DNA of 14,040 bases from Methylococcaceae bacterium (GCA_947505055.1 CANNLO010000093.1:1-14040); one strand, 5' to 3'; positions 1 through 9,153 are shown, numbered from the stretch's first letter. The notes: generated from the letters alone by a model not told the origin. A program made the numbers and translations.

Positions 1-23
1 GTTTACCCTTTAATTTTAATGTT

Positions 24-28
24 AGGAG
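24..28 (+). promoter_or_regulatory. groES ribosome binding site
   Basis: AGGAG lies six bases before the groES ATG, a standard Shine-Dalgarno spacing. Only 34 bases of upstream DNA are in the window, so the groESL promoter and any heat-shock control element lie outside it. Confidence 0.85.
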
Positions 29-34
29 ATATAG

Positions 35-322
35 ATGAATATACGTCCGTTACACGATAGAGTCATAGTTAAACGCGTTGAAGAAGAAACTACAACTCCC
101 GGTGGTATCGTATTGCCTGGTTCTGCCGCCGAAAAACCAAGTCAAGGTGTAGTTTTGGCTGTAGGTAATGGCAAGCAACTGGACAACGGCACTTTACGCG
201 CTCTGGAAGTTAAAGTTGGCGATAAAGTGCTGTTTGGCAAATACTCAGGCAATGAAGTTAAAGTTGACGGTGATGAACTGATCGTTATGCGTGAAGAAGA
301 CATCATGGGCGTTTTGGGCTAA
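35..322 (+). CDS. groES: GroES co-chaperonin (Hsp10)
   Basis: This is the 10-kDa co-chaperonin that forms a heptameric lid on GroEL and closes the cytoplasmic folding chamber in an ATP-dependent cycle. The 95 residues match the usual family length. The N-terminal signature [13 protein letters not shown] is present. The mobile loop that docks on GroEL spans about residues 16-33 and contains the hydrophobic tripeptide IVL. The family pattern continues through [12 protein letters not shown] and ends in EEDIMGVLG. The ATG is preceded by AGGAG at a normal distance. groEL follows after 46 bases in the same direction, so the two form the standard groESL operon. Nothing is odd in this gene. Confidence 0.98.
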   Translation: MNIRPLHDRVIVKRVEEETTTPGGIVLPGSAAEKPSQGVVLAVGNGKQLDNGTLRALEVKVGDKVLFGKYSGNEVKVDGDELIVMREEDIMGVLG

Positions 323-359
323 GCCTGAATACTAATCCATTCACATACAACATAATTAA

Positions 360-2021
<1,662 letters not shown>

Positions 2022-2061
2022 TCTTGTTGTCTTATAGGCTTATTAAGCCTTAAGCAAAAAT

Positions 2062-2102
2062 AAAAGCTCTTACTGTCTTAATAGCAGTTGGGGCTTTTTT
2101 TT
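2062..2102 (+). terminator. Intrinsic terminator of groESL
   Basis: The left arm AAAAGCTCTTACTG pairs with the right arm CAGTTGGGGCTTTT around the loop TCTTAATAG. The stem has 14 positions, with two G-U wobbles and one T-T mismatch, and ends in a run of eight T. A smaller perfect hairpin, AGGCTT/AAGCCT, lies just upstream at 2036-2050 and may add to termination or protect the mRNA 3' end. Confidence 0.85.
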
Positions 2103-2168
2103 GTCTTGTGATTATATGTTGCGCAGAATTTTACTGGTTAAATTCAGGCACTGATCAGCTGGTAAGAC

Positions 2169-2196
2169 TTTTCATAAGCATTAACCTGATTATAAA
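2169..2196 (+). promoter_or_regulatory. Candidate sigma-70 promoter for the orphan membrane gene
   Basis: TTTTCA (4 of 6 matches to TTGACA) and TATAAA (5 of 6 matches to TATAAT) are separated by 16 bases. A start near 2203 would give a leader of about 130 bases. The groESL terminator upstream makes an independent promoter likely somewhere here. The boxes are degenerate and the DNA is AT-rich, so this assignment is tentative. Confidence 0.3.
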
Positions 2197-2254
2197 GTTG
2201 AAAAATTCAAATATGTTGGTAAGTTAATAAAGAAATGAGTTTAAGTATGGCATT

Positions 2255-2271
2255 CTCTGCCGCAAGCAGAG
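2255..2271 (+). repeat. Hairpin upstream of the orphan membrane gene
   Basis: CTCTGC and GCAGAG form a perfect 6-bp GC-rich stem with the 5-base loop CGCAA. Weaker flanking complementarity (TATG with CATA, TTAA with TTAA) extends the imperfect inverted repeat to about 2241-2282. No T run follows, so it does not look like a terminator. It ends about 64 bases before the start codon and does not cover the ribosome binding site. Confidence 0.55.
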
Positions 2272-2324
2272 CATAGTATTAAGTCATTAGTTTTCATACG
2301 ATGTGTTTAGGGCACTTTCCGAAA

Positions 2325-2328
2325 GGAG
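2325..2328 (+). promoter_or_regulatory. Ribosome binding site fixing the orphan gene start
   Basis: GGAG (within GAAAGGAG) lies seven bases before the ATG at 2336. This favours that ATG over an in-frame GTG 33 bases upstream, which would place the Shine-Dalgarno inside the coding region. Confidence 0.8.
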
Positions 2329-2335
2329 AATATAC

Positions 2336-2854
2336 ATGGCAAAACATAACGATTATCTAAGCAAAGGCTTGGGCGATTCTGTAACAATGGTAGTTAATGG
2401 CATTGATCGCGATGTAGAGCGAGGAGAGGATGTTTTGATGCTGGGTTTGTGTATTGTTATACTGTCTTCAACATTCGCGCCAGTTGCACCGCCTTTTATT
2501 TTACTGCCATTAGTTGCAATGACTTTTGCCTTTTCTGCGGGTTATGCCCGAATCAATTATCACAATATGGAGAGGAAGCTTTTAAAATCAATAGCGCAGC
2601 TTGATGGGCATGAGCAAATGATTTTAAGTCCAATCGCCGCTGTTTTTAGAGACTATCCCATGGAATCTTTGACGGTATCGTTCAATCCTTTAAAAAATCT
2701 TAAAAGAACTTGGAAGAGTGCCTTGGGTGGGATTGTGATTAATCCATTCTGGATGCCTATTTTTTATGTGATGGGGATGCAAATCGTCGAGGAAAAAAAA
2801 TTGTGTTTTTTAAATCGTGCCATTATTTGTGTTGAACAAAAACTTTCTTCATAG
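2336..2854 (+). CDS. Unrecognised small membrane protein
   Basis: I do not recognise this 172-residue protein. The N-terminus of about 30 residues is polar (MAKHNDYLSK). Two hydrophobic stretches follow at roughly residues 33-50 and 53-71, separated by a Pro-rich turn (APVAPP), which suggests a helical hairpin in the inner membrane. A charged segment lies at about 75-95. A third hydrophobic, Trp/Pro-containing stretch lies at about 129-150, and the C-terminus is charged with two cysteines. There is no cleavable signal peptide, no nucleotide-binding motif and no HExxH-type catalytic motif. The ATG has a strong Shine-Dalgarno. The gene stands alone: a terminator lies before it and carA with its own candidate promoter lies after it. 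The ORF is intact and has a good translation signal, so it is probably real. A function cannot be assigned. Confidence 0.75.
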   Translation: MAKHNDYLSKGLGDSVTMVVNGIDRDVERGEDVLMLGLCIVILSSTFAPVAPPFILLPLVAMTFAFSAGYARINYHNMERKLLKSIAQLDGHEQMILSPIAAVFRDYPMESLTVSFNPLKNLKRTWKSALGGIVINPFWMPIFYVMGMQIVEEKKLCFLNRAIICVEQKLSS

Positions 2855-2891
2855 TTCTCTATTACCTGATTACCCATAAAATTTCAGATGA

Positions 2892-2909
2892 AATGACCTG
2901 GATGTCATT
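2892..2909. repeat. Perfect inverted repeat upstream of carA
   Basis: AATGAC and GTCATT are separated by the 6-base spacer CTGGAT. No T run follows, so it is a poor terminator for the orphan gene. It ends 18 bases before the candidate carA -35 box, so it could be an operator. It does not match the ArgR box (TGAAT-N4-ATTCA type). Confidence 0.45.
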
Positions 2910-2927
2910 AGTATAGAAAAATTGTTA

Positions 2928-2956
2928 ATGACCCAAACCCCATAATCTCGTAAAAT
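2928..2956 (+). promoter_or_regulatory. Candidate sigma-70 promoter for carAB
   Basis: ATGACC (4 of 6 matches to TTGACA) is followed after exactly 17 bases by TAAAAT (5 of 6 matches to TATAAT). The start would fall near A2961-A2963, giving a leader of about 66 bases that begins with T-rich DNA (T4, then T7 at 2970-2976). The spacing is ideal but the boxes are imperfect. Confidence 0.4.
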
Positions 2957-3016
2957 TAGCACAGTTTTGTTTTTTTACAACAGGGTGAGCGCTTATTTCA
3001 TCCCGTTTGCATATTT

Positions 3017-3022
3017 GAGGTG
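3017..3022 (+). promoter_or_regulatory. Ribosome binding site that decides the carA TTG start
   Basis: GAGGTG lies six bases before the TTG at 3029. The only other upstream in-frame candidate, a GTG at 3020, overlaps this Shine-Dalgarno and has no ribosome binding site of its own. The TTG also gives [12 protein letters not shown], which aligns with the E. coli CarA start. Confidence 0.7.
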
Positions 3023-3028
3023 ACGTGT

Positions 3029-4153
3029 TTGGTTAAGTCTGCTGTATTGGTATTGGAAGATGGAACGATTTTTAACGGTGTGGCCATAGGCGCAGATGGC
3101 TGTTCCGTGGGTGAAGTTGTTTTTAATACGGCTATGACCGGATATCAGGAAATCCTTAGTGATCCCTCTTACGCCAGGCAAATTGTCACATTAACTTATC
3201 CTCATATTGGAAATGTGGGGACAACTAGTGAAGATGATGAATCTGTTGGAGTTTTTGCCAGTGGATTGGTAATCAGGGATTTGCCGTTACTGGCTAGTAA
3301 TTGGCGCAGCGAAAAAACTTTGCAGAAATATCTACTTGACAATAACGTCGTAGCCATTTCAGACATTGATACACGCCAATTAACCCGTTTATTGCGTGAT
3401 AAAGGTGCGCAACGTGGATGTATCATGGCCGGCGAATCAATTGATGTCGAGCTCGCAAAAAATGCCATTGATGGTTTCAGTGGGTTAAAAGGACTTGATC
3501 TCGCCAAGGAAGTCACGGTAAACAATTCTTATGAGTGGACTGAAAATATTTGGGATCTACAACATGGACATACTCCAGCTGTAAATCTTACTAAACACGT
3601 TGTGGCTTATGACTTTGGTGTTAAACGAAACATTCTCCGGTTGCTGGCGAATCGTGGATGCCGGGTAACAGTTGTTCCGGCAACAACGTCTGCACAAACA
3701 GTTTTGGCAATGAACCCAAATGGCGTTTTTCTGTCGAATGGTCCTGGCGATCCCGAGCCATGTACTTATGCAATAGAAGCAATAAAAACCATACTGGAAA
3801 AGAAAGTTCCGGTATTTGGTATTTGTCTTGGACATCAGTTATTGGCTTTAGCCAGTGGTGCTCAAACTGAAAAAATGAAATTTGGTCATCATGGTGCCAA
3901 TCATCCGGTTCAGGAAATTGCTACAGGCCGAGTTATGATCAGTAGTCAAAATCATGGTTTTGCAGTTAAAGAAACCAGTCTTCCTAAAAATGTTATAGCG
4001 ACTTATCGTTCTTTGTTTGACGGAACTTTACAAGGTATAAAAAGGACTGATTGTCCTGCGATGAGTTTTCAGGGACATCCTGAAGCAAGCCCAGGTCCAC
4101 ATGATGTGGAATCCTTGTTTGATGATTTCATCGCGATGATGGAAGTCGTTTAG
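3029..4153 (+). CDS. carA: Carbamoyl-phosphate synthetase small (glutaminase) subunit
   Basis: CarA hydrolyses glutamine and passes ammonia through a tunnel to CarB, supplying carbamoyl phosphate for pyrimidine and arginine synthesis in the cytoplasm. From the preferred TTG start it has 374 residues, close to the family length of about 380. The N-terminal CarA domain contains [10 protein letters not shown] and [19 protein letters not shown]. The C-terminal class I glutamine amidotransferase domain holds the catalytic triad: Cys266 in FGICLGHQ, and His350 and Glu352 in [22 protein letters not shown] and [10 protein letters not shown] are also conserved. A GTG three codons upstream is an alternative start, but it would overlap the Shine-Dalgarno. 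carB follows in the same direction after an unusually long gap. Confidence 0.96.
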   Translation: MVKSAVLVLEDGTIFNGVAIGADGCSVGEVVFNTAMTGYQEILSDPSYARQIVTLTYPHIGNVGTTSEDDESVGVFASGLVIRDLPLLASNWRSEKTLQKYLLDNNVVAISDIDTRQLTRLLRDKGAQRGCIMAGESIDVELAKNAIDGFSGLKGLDLAKEVTVNNSYEWTENIWDLQHGHTPAVNLTKHVVAYDFGVKRNILRLLANRGCRVTVVPATTSAQTVLAMNPNGVFLSNGPGDPEPCTYAIEAIKTILEKKVPVFGICLGHQLLALASGAQTEKMKFGHHGANHPVQEIATGRVMISSQNHGFAVKETSLPKNVIATYRSLFDGTLQGIKRTDCPAMSFQGHPEASPGPHDVESLFDDFIAMMEVV

Positions 4154-4321
4154 GTTGTAGGCATGGTTGCCATGTCTTTTCAGCTCGCTACAGTATTTGC
4201 ACATTAATCTCGACTTTTAAATCTTACATTTACTATCCCGCTTCCGCGGATAAGTGATTGTGATTCCGAATTATAAGTGCGATGAACATACCTAATTAAC
4301 AGCAACATAAATGCAGATAAA
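4154..4321. other. Long carA-carB intergenic gap
   Basis: The gap is 168 bases. A small hairpin (CATGG-TTG-CCATG at 4162-4174, followed by TCTTTT) lies just after carA and could be a weak terminator or attenuator. CCGCGG, a GC-rich palindrome, sits inside CCGCTTCCGCGG near 4238-4249. I found no convincing promoter, and no Shine-Dalgarno precedes carB. No recognisable gene is present. Confidence 0.4.
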
Positions 4322-7300
4322 ATGCCAAAAAGAACCGACATAAAATCGATTTTATTACTGGGTGCAGGCCCCATTGTTATTGGCCAAGCCTGTGAATTTG
4401 ATTATTCAGGCACCCAAGCTTGTAAAGCACTTCGGGAAGAAGGGTATCGAGTAATTCTTGTTAATTCAAATCCCGCAACGATTATGACTGACCCGGATAT
4501 GGCCGATGCAACTTATATCGAGCCTATCGACTGGCAAACCGTCGAAAAAATTATCGAAAAAGAACGACCTGATGCAATCTTGCCTACTATGGGCGGACAA
4601 ACGGCGCTAAATTGTGCGTTGGACCTAGATGCTCATGGCGTTCTGGAAAAATACGACGTTGAAATGATAGGAGCAACCAAAGAAGCCATCAATAAGGCTG
4701 AAGACCGCGAGTTATTTAATCAAGCCATGCGCAAAATTGGCTATGAGGTTGCGAAATCAAAAACAGCTCATTCCATGGAGGAAGCTTTAGCCGCACAGAA
4801 AGAGGTAGGTTATCCCACAGTTATTAGGCCTTCATTTACCATGGGTGGCAGTGGCGGCGGTATCGCTTATAACAAGGAAGAGTTCGTCGAGATTTGTGAG
4901 CGGGGCCTTTATTTGTCGCCCACCAACGAGTTATTGATTGAAGAATCTGTACTGGGCTGGAAAGAATATGAAATGGAGGTAGTGCGTGATTCAAAAGATA
5001 ATTGCATTATCGTCTGCTCTATCGAAAACTTTGATCCTATGGGGGTTCATACTGGTGATTCTATAACTGTAGCGCCGGCGCAAACGTTAACTGACAAAGA
5101 ATACCAAATTCTGCGTAACGTGTCTTTGGCTGTATTACGTGAAATCGGCGTCGATACCGGAGGTTCCAATGTGCAGGTGGCAATTAACCCTAAAGATGGC
5201 CGGATGATTGTCATAGAGATGAACCCTCGTGTTTCAAGGTCATCGGCGTTGGCGTCCAAAGCAACAGGATTTCCGATTGCAAAAGTGGCTGCAAAACTGG
5301 CAGTTGGTTATACGCTTGATGAATTGAAAAACGAGATTACAGGTGGCGCGACACCGGCCTCATTCGAGCCATCTATCGATTATGTGGTCACCAAAATCCC
5401 ACGGTTTACCTTTGAAAAGTTTCCGCAAGCCGACGACCGTTTGACTACGCAGATGAAGTCTGTAGGTGAAGTGATGGCAATAGGGCGAACTTTCCAGGAA
5501 TCATTACAAAAAGCCTTGCGTGGCTTGGAAATCGGCATCAGCGGTCTCGATGAGATTATTGATTTAAGCCAAGACGACGCCCCGGAAAAAATGCAGCGTG
5601 AAATGCGTCATCCTGGACCTGATCGTTTATTGTATGTTGCCGATGCATTTCGTAGCGGAATGACTCTGGAAGATGTGCATGAAGCTAGTAAAATTGATCC
5701 CTGGTTTTTGGCTCAGGTGGAAGATTTAGTTATCACTGAAAAATCTTTATCGACAAAAACCTTATCGACTTTAAAAGAAGGCGAGTTGTATAAATTAAAG
5801 CGCAAAGGCTTTTCTGATATACGCCTAGCCAAGTTATTGGATACCTCTGAGTCTGAAGTGCGTAATGTACGTCACAAGCAAAATATTCGTCCGGTTTATA
5901 AGCGCATAGATTCCTGTGCAGCAGAGTTTTCATCGGACACGGCTTATTTGTATTCGACTTATGAACAGGAATGCGAAGCGCGTGTTTCCGATAAAGAAAA
6001 AATCATTATACTCGGTGGGGGTCCTAATCGTATCGGCCAAGGTATTGAGTTTGATTATTGTTGTGTACACGCCGCTTTGGCGTTGCGCGAAGATGGTTAT
6101 GAAACCATCATGATCAACTGTAATCCTGAAACCGTTTCTACAGACTTTGATACATCTGATCGTTTGTATTTTGAGTCTTTGACTCTTGAAGATGTTCTTG
6201 AAATTGTCAATTTGGAAAAGCCCAAAGGCGTAATTGTACAGTATGGTGGCCAGACTCCTTTAAAGCTGGCTCGAGCCTTGGAAGCAGCGGGCGTCCCAAT
6301 CATTGGAACCTCGCCCGACTCGATTGATCTGGCTGAAGATCGTGAGCGCTTTCAAAAGCTATTGGAAAGACTGGACTTAAAACAACCGCCCAATGCCACG
6401 GCCCGATCTGTTGATCAGGCAATTAATGCTGCAAAAGACCTTGGTTATCCGTTGGTGGTTAGGCCTTCTTATGTTCTGGGTGGACGTGCGATGGAAATCG
6501 TCTTCAATGAGGAAGGTTTGCAGCGCTATATGAAAGAAGCTGTTACGGTTTCTAATGATTCACCAGTTCTGTTGGATCGATTTCTGGATGATGCGGTCGA
6601 AATGGATGTTGATGCCATTTACGATGGCGAGCAGATTTTGATTGGCGGTTTGATGGAGCATATTGAACAGGCCGGCGTTCATTCCGGAGATTCCGCTTGC
6701 TCATTACCGCCTTATGAATTGGCGCCGGAACTTCAGGATAAGTTACGTGAACAAGTGACTAAAATGGCAAAAGCGTTGGGAGTTGTTGGTTTGATGAATA
6801 CCCAGTTTGCCATTCAGGGAGAAGATATTTATGTGCTTGAAGTAAATCCAAGAGCTTCACGAACTGCGCCTTTTGTATCGAAAGCGACTGGTTATCCGTT
6901 GGCGAAAATTGCTGCACGATGCATGGTTGGACAAACTTTGGCGCAACAAGGTATTACAGAAGAGCGTATTCCTGATTATTATTCGGTTAAGGAGGCTGTC
7001 TTTCCCTTTGTTAAATTTCCAGGCGTCGACCCCTTATTGGGACCGGAAATGAAATCAACCGGCGAAGTCATGGGAATAGGCAAAACATTTGGTGAGGCTT
7101 TTGCAAAATCACAGCGTGCTGCCGGTGTTAATTTAAATCACAGCGGCAAAGTGTTAATCAGTATCCGTGATGCTGATAAAGCCAAGGCGCCTGAGGTTGC
7201 CAAAATGCTGGTTGCCAAGAAATATGAAATTATCGCTACTGGCGGTACTGCAAATTTTCTTAAGGCAGCTGGAATTCCATGCGAAGTGGTTTATAAAGTT

Positions 7301-7540
7301 AACGAAGGACGACCGAATGTGGTTGATATGATTAAGAACGATCAGATTCAGTTGATTATTAATACCACAGAGGGAAAAAAAGCCATTTCAGATTCATTTG
7401 CCATGCGAAGAGAAGCCTTGCAGCGTCGTGTAACCTATTATACGACGATGGCTGGTGCCAAAGCTGCCTGTTATGCACTGGGTGAATTGGATGCTGGTGA
7501 TGTTAATTGCTTGCAGGATTTACATAAAGGTTTGAATTAA
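4322..7540 (+). CDS. carB: Carbamoyl-phosphate synthetase large subunit
   Basis: CarB makes carbamoyl phosphate from bicarbonate, two ATP and the ammonia delivered by CarA. The 1072 residues match the E. coli length of 1073. Domain order follows the family. The first ATP-grasp synthetase half is residues 1-400, with [17 protein letters not shown], the [12 protein letters not shown] loop and [18 protein letters not shown]. The oligomerisation domain is about 400-550. The second ATP-grasp half is about 555-935, with [32 protein letters not shown] and [18 protein letters not shown]. The C-terminal allosteric MGS-like domain starts near 936 and contains [10 protein letters not shown] and [12 protein letters not shown]. 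The start [10 protein letters not shown] is identical in pattern to E. coli CarB, so the ATG is secure although no clear Shine-Dalgarno precedes it. No frameshift or missing motif is seen. Confidence 0.98.
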   Translation: MPKRTDIKSILLLGAGPIVIGQACEFDYSGTQACKALREEGYRVILVNSNPATIMTDPDMADATYIEPIDWQTVEKIIEKERPDAILPTMGGQTALNCALDLDAHGVLEKYDVEMIGATKEAINKAEDRELFNQAMRKIGYEVAKSKTAHSMEEALAAQKEVGYPTVIRPSFTMGGSGGGIAYNKEEFVEICERGLYLSPTNELLIEESVLGWKEYEMEVVRDSKDNCIIVCSIENFDPMGVHTGDSITVAPAQTLTDKEYQILRNVSLAVLREIGVDTGGSNVQVAINPKDGRMIVIEMNPRVSRSSALASKATGFPIAKVAAKLAVGYTLDELKNEITGGATPASFEPSIDYVVTKIPRFTFEKFPQADDRLTTQMKSVGEVMAIGRTFQESLQKALRGLEIGISGLDEIIDLSQDDAPEKMQREMRHPGPDRLLYVADAFRSGMTLEDVHEASKIDPWFLAQVEDLVITEKSLSTKTLSTLKEGELYKLKRKGFSDIRLAKLLDTSESEVRNVRHKQNIRPVYKRIDSCAAEFSSDTAYLYSTYEQECEARVSDKEKIIILGGGPNRIGQGIEFDYCCVHAALALREDGYETIMINCNPETVSTDFDTSDRLYFESLTLEDVLEIVNLEKPKGVIVQYGGQTPLKLARALEAAGVPIIGTSPDSIDLAEDRERFQKLLERLDLKQPPNATARSVDQAINAAKDLGYPLVVRPSYVLGGRAMEIVFNEEGLQRYMKEAVTVSNDSPVLLDRFLDDAVEMDVDAIYDGEQILIGGLMEHIEQAGVHSGDSACSLPPYELAPELQDKLREQVTKMAKALGVVGLMNTQFAIQGEDIYVLEVNPRASRTAPFVSKATGYPLAKIAARCMVGQTLAQQGITEERIPDYYSVKEAVFPFVKFPGVDPLLGPEMKSTGEVMGIGKTFGEAFAKSQRAAGVNLNHSGKVLISIRDADKAKAPEVAKMLVAKKYEIIATGGTANFLKAAGIPCEVVYKVNEGRPNVVDMIKNDQIQLIINTTEGKKAISDSFAMRREALQRRVTYYTTMAGAKAACYALGELDAGDVNCLQDLHKGLN

Positions 7541-7591
7541 GACTAAAGACCAAAAACTAAAAGCGCTATCAATTAGTTGTTTAGTCTTTGG
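7541..7591 (+). repeat. Competing inverted repeats between carB and greA
   Basis: TTAGTCTTTGG at 7581-7591 can pair with CCAAAAACTAA at 7550-7560 (11 positions, one mismatch). Part of the same right arm, TTTAGTC at 7580-7586, can instead pair with GACTAAA at 7541-7547 directly after the carB stop. A third option is AACTAA at 7555-7560 with TTAGTT at 7573-7578. These foldings exclude one another. No T run follows, so none is a typical terminator. Confidence 0.45.
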
Positions 7592-7630
7592 CAATTCGTT
7601 TATTAAAAAATTACTTGGAGTTGTTAAAGC

Positions 7631-8107
7631 ATGATTAAAGTTCCTCTCACCGTTAACGGTGCAGAAAAATTACGTACCGAATTGGAAGAGTTAAAATCGG
7701 TGGTAAGACCTCGTATTATTGCATCAATTGCAACAGCTAGAGCGCATGGGGATTTAAAAGAAAATGCCGAATACCATGCAGCAAAAGAGCAACAAAGTTT
7801 CGCGGAAGGCCGTATTTCAGAAATTGAAGGAAAGCTTTCAAATGCCCAAATTATTGACGTCACCAAGGTCGACGCGAATGGAAAGGTGGTTTTTGGCGCA
7901 ACAGTAAAAATAGAAGACATTGAAGCCGAAAGAAAGGTAACCTATCAAATTGTTGGAGAAGATGAGGCCAATATCAAGAAAGGTCGTATTTCAATCGGTT
8001 CGCCTATTGCAAGAGCCCTGATTGGTAAAGAAGTTGAAGACGTTGTAACGGTAAAAGCACCCGGTGGTAATGTCGATTATGAAATAATTTCTATTGAATA
8101 TATTTGA
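7631..8107 (+). CDS. greA: Transcription elongation factor GreA
   Basis: GreA enters the secondary channel of RNA polymerase and stimulates cleavage of backtracked transcripts. The 158 residues equal the usual length. The N-terminal antiparallel coiled coil is about residues 1-75 and carries the tip motif [17 protein letters not shown], with Asp41 and Glu44 as the acidic pair that positions the catalytic metal. SNAQIIDV leads into the C-terminal FKBP-like domain (about 80-158), with DDEA-like [13 protein letters not shown] and [18 protein letters not shown] lies upstream of the ATG with a spacing of ten bases. The gene follows carB by 90 bases, as is common in gammaproteobacteria, and converges on yhbY. 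Confidence 0.97.
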   Translation: MIKVPLTVNGAEKLRTELEELKSVVRPRIIASIATARAHGDLKENAEYHAAKEQQSFAEGRISEIEGKLSNAQIIDVTKVDANGKVVFGATVKIEDIEAERKVTYQIVGEDEANIKKGRISIGSPIARALIGKEVEDVVTVKAPGGNVDYEIISIEYI

Positions 8108-8113
8108 ATGGGG

Positions 8114-8152
8114 TAAAGGGTTCAATGGGCTTGATTTACCTTGAACCTTTTA
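8114..8152. terminator. Shared bidirectional terminator of greA and yhbY
   Basis: TAAAGGGTTCAA pairs with TTGAACCTTTTA over 12 bp with one G-U wobble, around a 15-base loop. It sits between the stop codons of two convergent genes, the expected place for a two-way terminator. The following T runs are poor on both strands, so termination may be modest. An alternative stem, GGTAAA/TTTACC, spans 8112-8140. Confidence 0.55.
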
Positions 8153-8172
8153 ACTTTCACCTTGAATCAATA

Positions 8173-8439
8173 TTATTTCTCTGGATTTAATCGATAAATG
8201 ACTGCAATTTGTCCAATATTTTGAATAAGTTCTGCACCTGTGTCTGTGCATATTTTTTCGGTGATAAGTTTGCGACCTTCCTTTTCAGCGCGAATACGGA
8301 TTTTAATCAGTTCGTGGGTTTTAAGCGCCAATTCAGTCTCTGCCAGCACAGCTACTGTAAGTCCTGATTGGCCAATCATAATGACGGGTTTTAAAGTGTG
8401 CGCTTGAGCCCGAAATTTTTTCTTATCTGCAGAGTTCAC
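8173..8439 (-). CDS. yhbY: YhbY, CRM-domain ribosome assembly protein
   Basis: YhbY is a small CRM-domain RNA-binding protein linked to assembly of the 50S subunit. The 88 residues consist of essentially one CRM domain. Typical features are the basic N-terminus (DKKKFRAQAHTLKPV), the GxxG loop as GQSG in VIMIGQSGLT, the HELIKIRI segment and a final hydrophobic strand IGQIAVIYRLN. The start is a GTG: AGGA lies seven bases upstream of it, and MNSADKKK then aligns with the E. coli N-terminus. An ATG a few bases earlier is in another frame and stops quickly. It is divergent from rlmE and convergent with greA, the same arrangement as in E. coli. It is about ten residues shorter at the C-terminus than the E. 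coli protein. Confidence 0.93.
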   Translation of the reverse strand: MNSADKKKFRAQAHTLKPVIMIGQSGLTVAVLAETELALKTHELIKIRIRAEKEGRKLITEKICTDTGAELIQNIGQIAVIYRLNPEK

Positions 8440-8446
8440 TCATTAT

Positions 8447-8450
8447 TCCT
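8447..8450 (-). promoter_or_regulatory. Ribosome binding site deciding the yhbY GTG start
   Basis: On the minus strand AGGA is followed after seven bases by GTG. This supports the non-ATG start and excludes the nearby out-of-frame ATG. Confidence 0.65.
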
Positions 8451-8475
8451 AAATCAAAAAGCATAAATTTTACAC

Positions 8476-8481
8476 TAAAAT
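8476..8481 (+). promoter_or_regulatory. Candidate -10 box for rlmE in the divergent region
   Basis: TAAAAT (5 of 6 matches to TATAAT) ends six bases before the rlmE ATG. Transcription from it would begin at or next to the start codon. No good -35 box is visible at the usual distance. The 48-base divergent region must also drive yhbY. Confidence 0.35.
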
Positions 8482-8487
8482 ACAGTT

Positions 8488-9105
8488 ATGGGACGAAGTA
8501 AAAGTAGTAGTCGCTGGATGCAGGAACATTTTGATGATGAGTATGTCAAAATGGCGCAAGTTCAAGGTTACCGTTCGCGTGCAGTTTTTAAATTAAAAGA
8601 GATCCAAGAGAAAGATCATCTTATTAAACCCGGGATGAATATTATTGATTTAGGCGCTGCTCCAGGGGGATGGTCGCAGTTCGCACGACAGATTATCGGC
8701 AAGAAAGATAAAGTGATTGCACTGGATATTTTGCCGATGGATTCACTGGAGGGTGTTGAGTTTATAGAAGGCGATTTTCGTGAACAATCGGTGATGGATC
8801 AATTATGCGTAGTACTGGATGGTGCTCCAATTAATCTGGTTATGTCTGATATGGCTCCTAACATGAGTGGAAATAAGGGCGTAGACCAGCCTCGTGCCAT
8901 ATATTTGGGAGAGTTGGCTTTGGAAACTGCCCGGACAGTGCTAGCAAAAGATGGTGCGTTTCTGGTTAAGCTATTTCATGGCGCTGGCTTTGAGGAATTC
9001 TATAAGGAGGTTACGCAATCATTCGTCAAAGTTGCCATAAGAAAGCCAAAAGCGTCCAGACCGAGAAGCAATGAAGTTTATATTTTAGCTAAAGGCTTTA
9101 AATAA
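8488..9105 (+). CDS. rlmE: 23S rRNA 2'-O-ribose U2552 methyltransferase RlmE (FtsJ/RrmJ)
   Basis: RlmE uses S-adenosylmethionine to methylate the 2'-OH of U2552 in the 23S rRNA A-loop, a late step of 50S maturation. The 205 residues compare with about 209 in E. coli. A Rossmann-like methyltransferase fold is shown by the SAM-binding motif [11 protein letters not shown] at residues 54-64. The K-D-K-E catalytic set is complete: Lys35 in AVFKLKEI, Asp121 in [10 protein letters not shown], Lys161 in FLVKLFHG and Glu196 in SNEVYIL. The basic N-terminus RSKSSSRW is typical. No Shine-Dalgarno is visible before the ATG. The gene is divergent from yhbY and 168 bases upstream of ftsH. Confidence 0.97.
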   Translation: MGRSKSSSRWMQEHFDDEYVKMAQVQGYRSRAVFKLKEIQEKDHLIKPGMNIIDLGAAPGGWSQFARQIIGKKDKVIALDILPMDSLEGVEFIEGDFREQSVMDQLCVVLDGAPINLVMSDMAPNMSGNKGVDQPRAIYLGELALETARTVLAKDGAFLVKLFHGAGFEEFYKEVTQSFVKVAIRKPKASRPRSNEVYILAKGFK

Positions 9106-9124
9106 TCTTTTTCGCCCCTAATAT
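9096..9124 (+). promoter_or_regulatory. Weak sigma-32-like heat-shock promoter candidate for ftsH
   Basis: CTTTAAA (consensus CTTGAAA) is followed after 12 bases by CCCCTAATAT (consensus CCCCATNT). E. coli ftsH is known to be heat-shock controlled through sigma-32. The match overlaps the end of rlmE and is imperfect in both boxes. Confidence 0.25.
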
Positions 9125-9125
9125 C

Positions 9126-9153
9126 TTAAAGATAGAAATGAACTGCTTATAAT
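9126..9153 (+). promoter_or_regulatory. Candidate sigma-70 promoter for ftsH
   Basis: A perfect TATAAT at 9148-9153 is preceded after 16 bases by the weak TTAAAG. A start near 9160 would give a leader of roughly 114 bases. That leader contains short inverted repeats, CCTG-GTT-CAGG near 9167-9177 and TCAGG/CCTGA at 9202-9221. Confidence 0.45.

Larger units (their letters stand above)
2103..2335. other. Non-coding region before the orphan membrane gene
   Basis: Together with the terminator this makes 314 bases without a gene after groEL. I see no tRNA and no recognised riboswitch. It holds an 8-base palindrome CTGATCAG at 2151-2158, a candidate sigma-70 promoter at 2169-2196, a perfect inverted repeat TTGAA-AAA-TTCAA at 2198-2210, and a GC-rich hairpin at 2255-2271. 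If the candidate promoter is right, the last two lie in a 5' leader of about 130 bases. Confidence 0.5.

Noticed and set aside
2303..2335. Upstream GTG start for the orphan membrane gene
   Set aside because: It would add 11 residues encoded across the strong Shine-Dalgarno. The ATG at 2336 has ideal spacing.
2793..2800. Run of eight A in the orphan gene, considered as a phase-variation tract
   Set aside because: Such runs are common in AT-rich coding DNA. It lies near the 3' end and the frame is intact, so there is no evidence of switching.
4163..4207. 14-codon ORF (MVAMSFQLATVFAH) in the carA-carB gap, considered as a leader peptide
   Set aside because: It has no ribosome binding site, no run of regulatory codons and no following attenuator.
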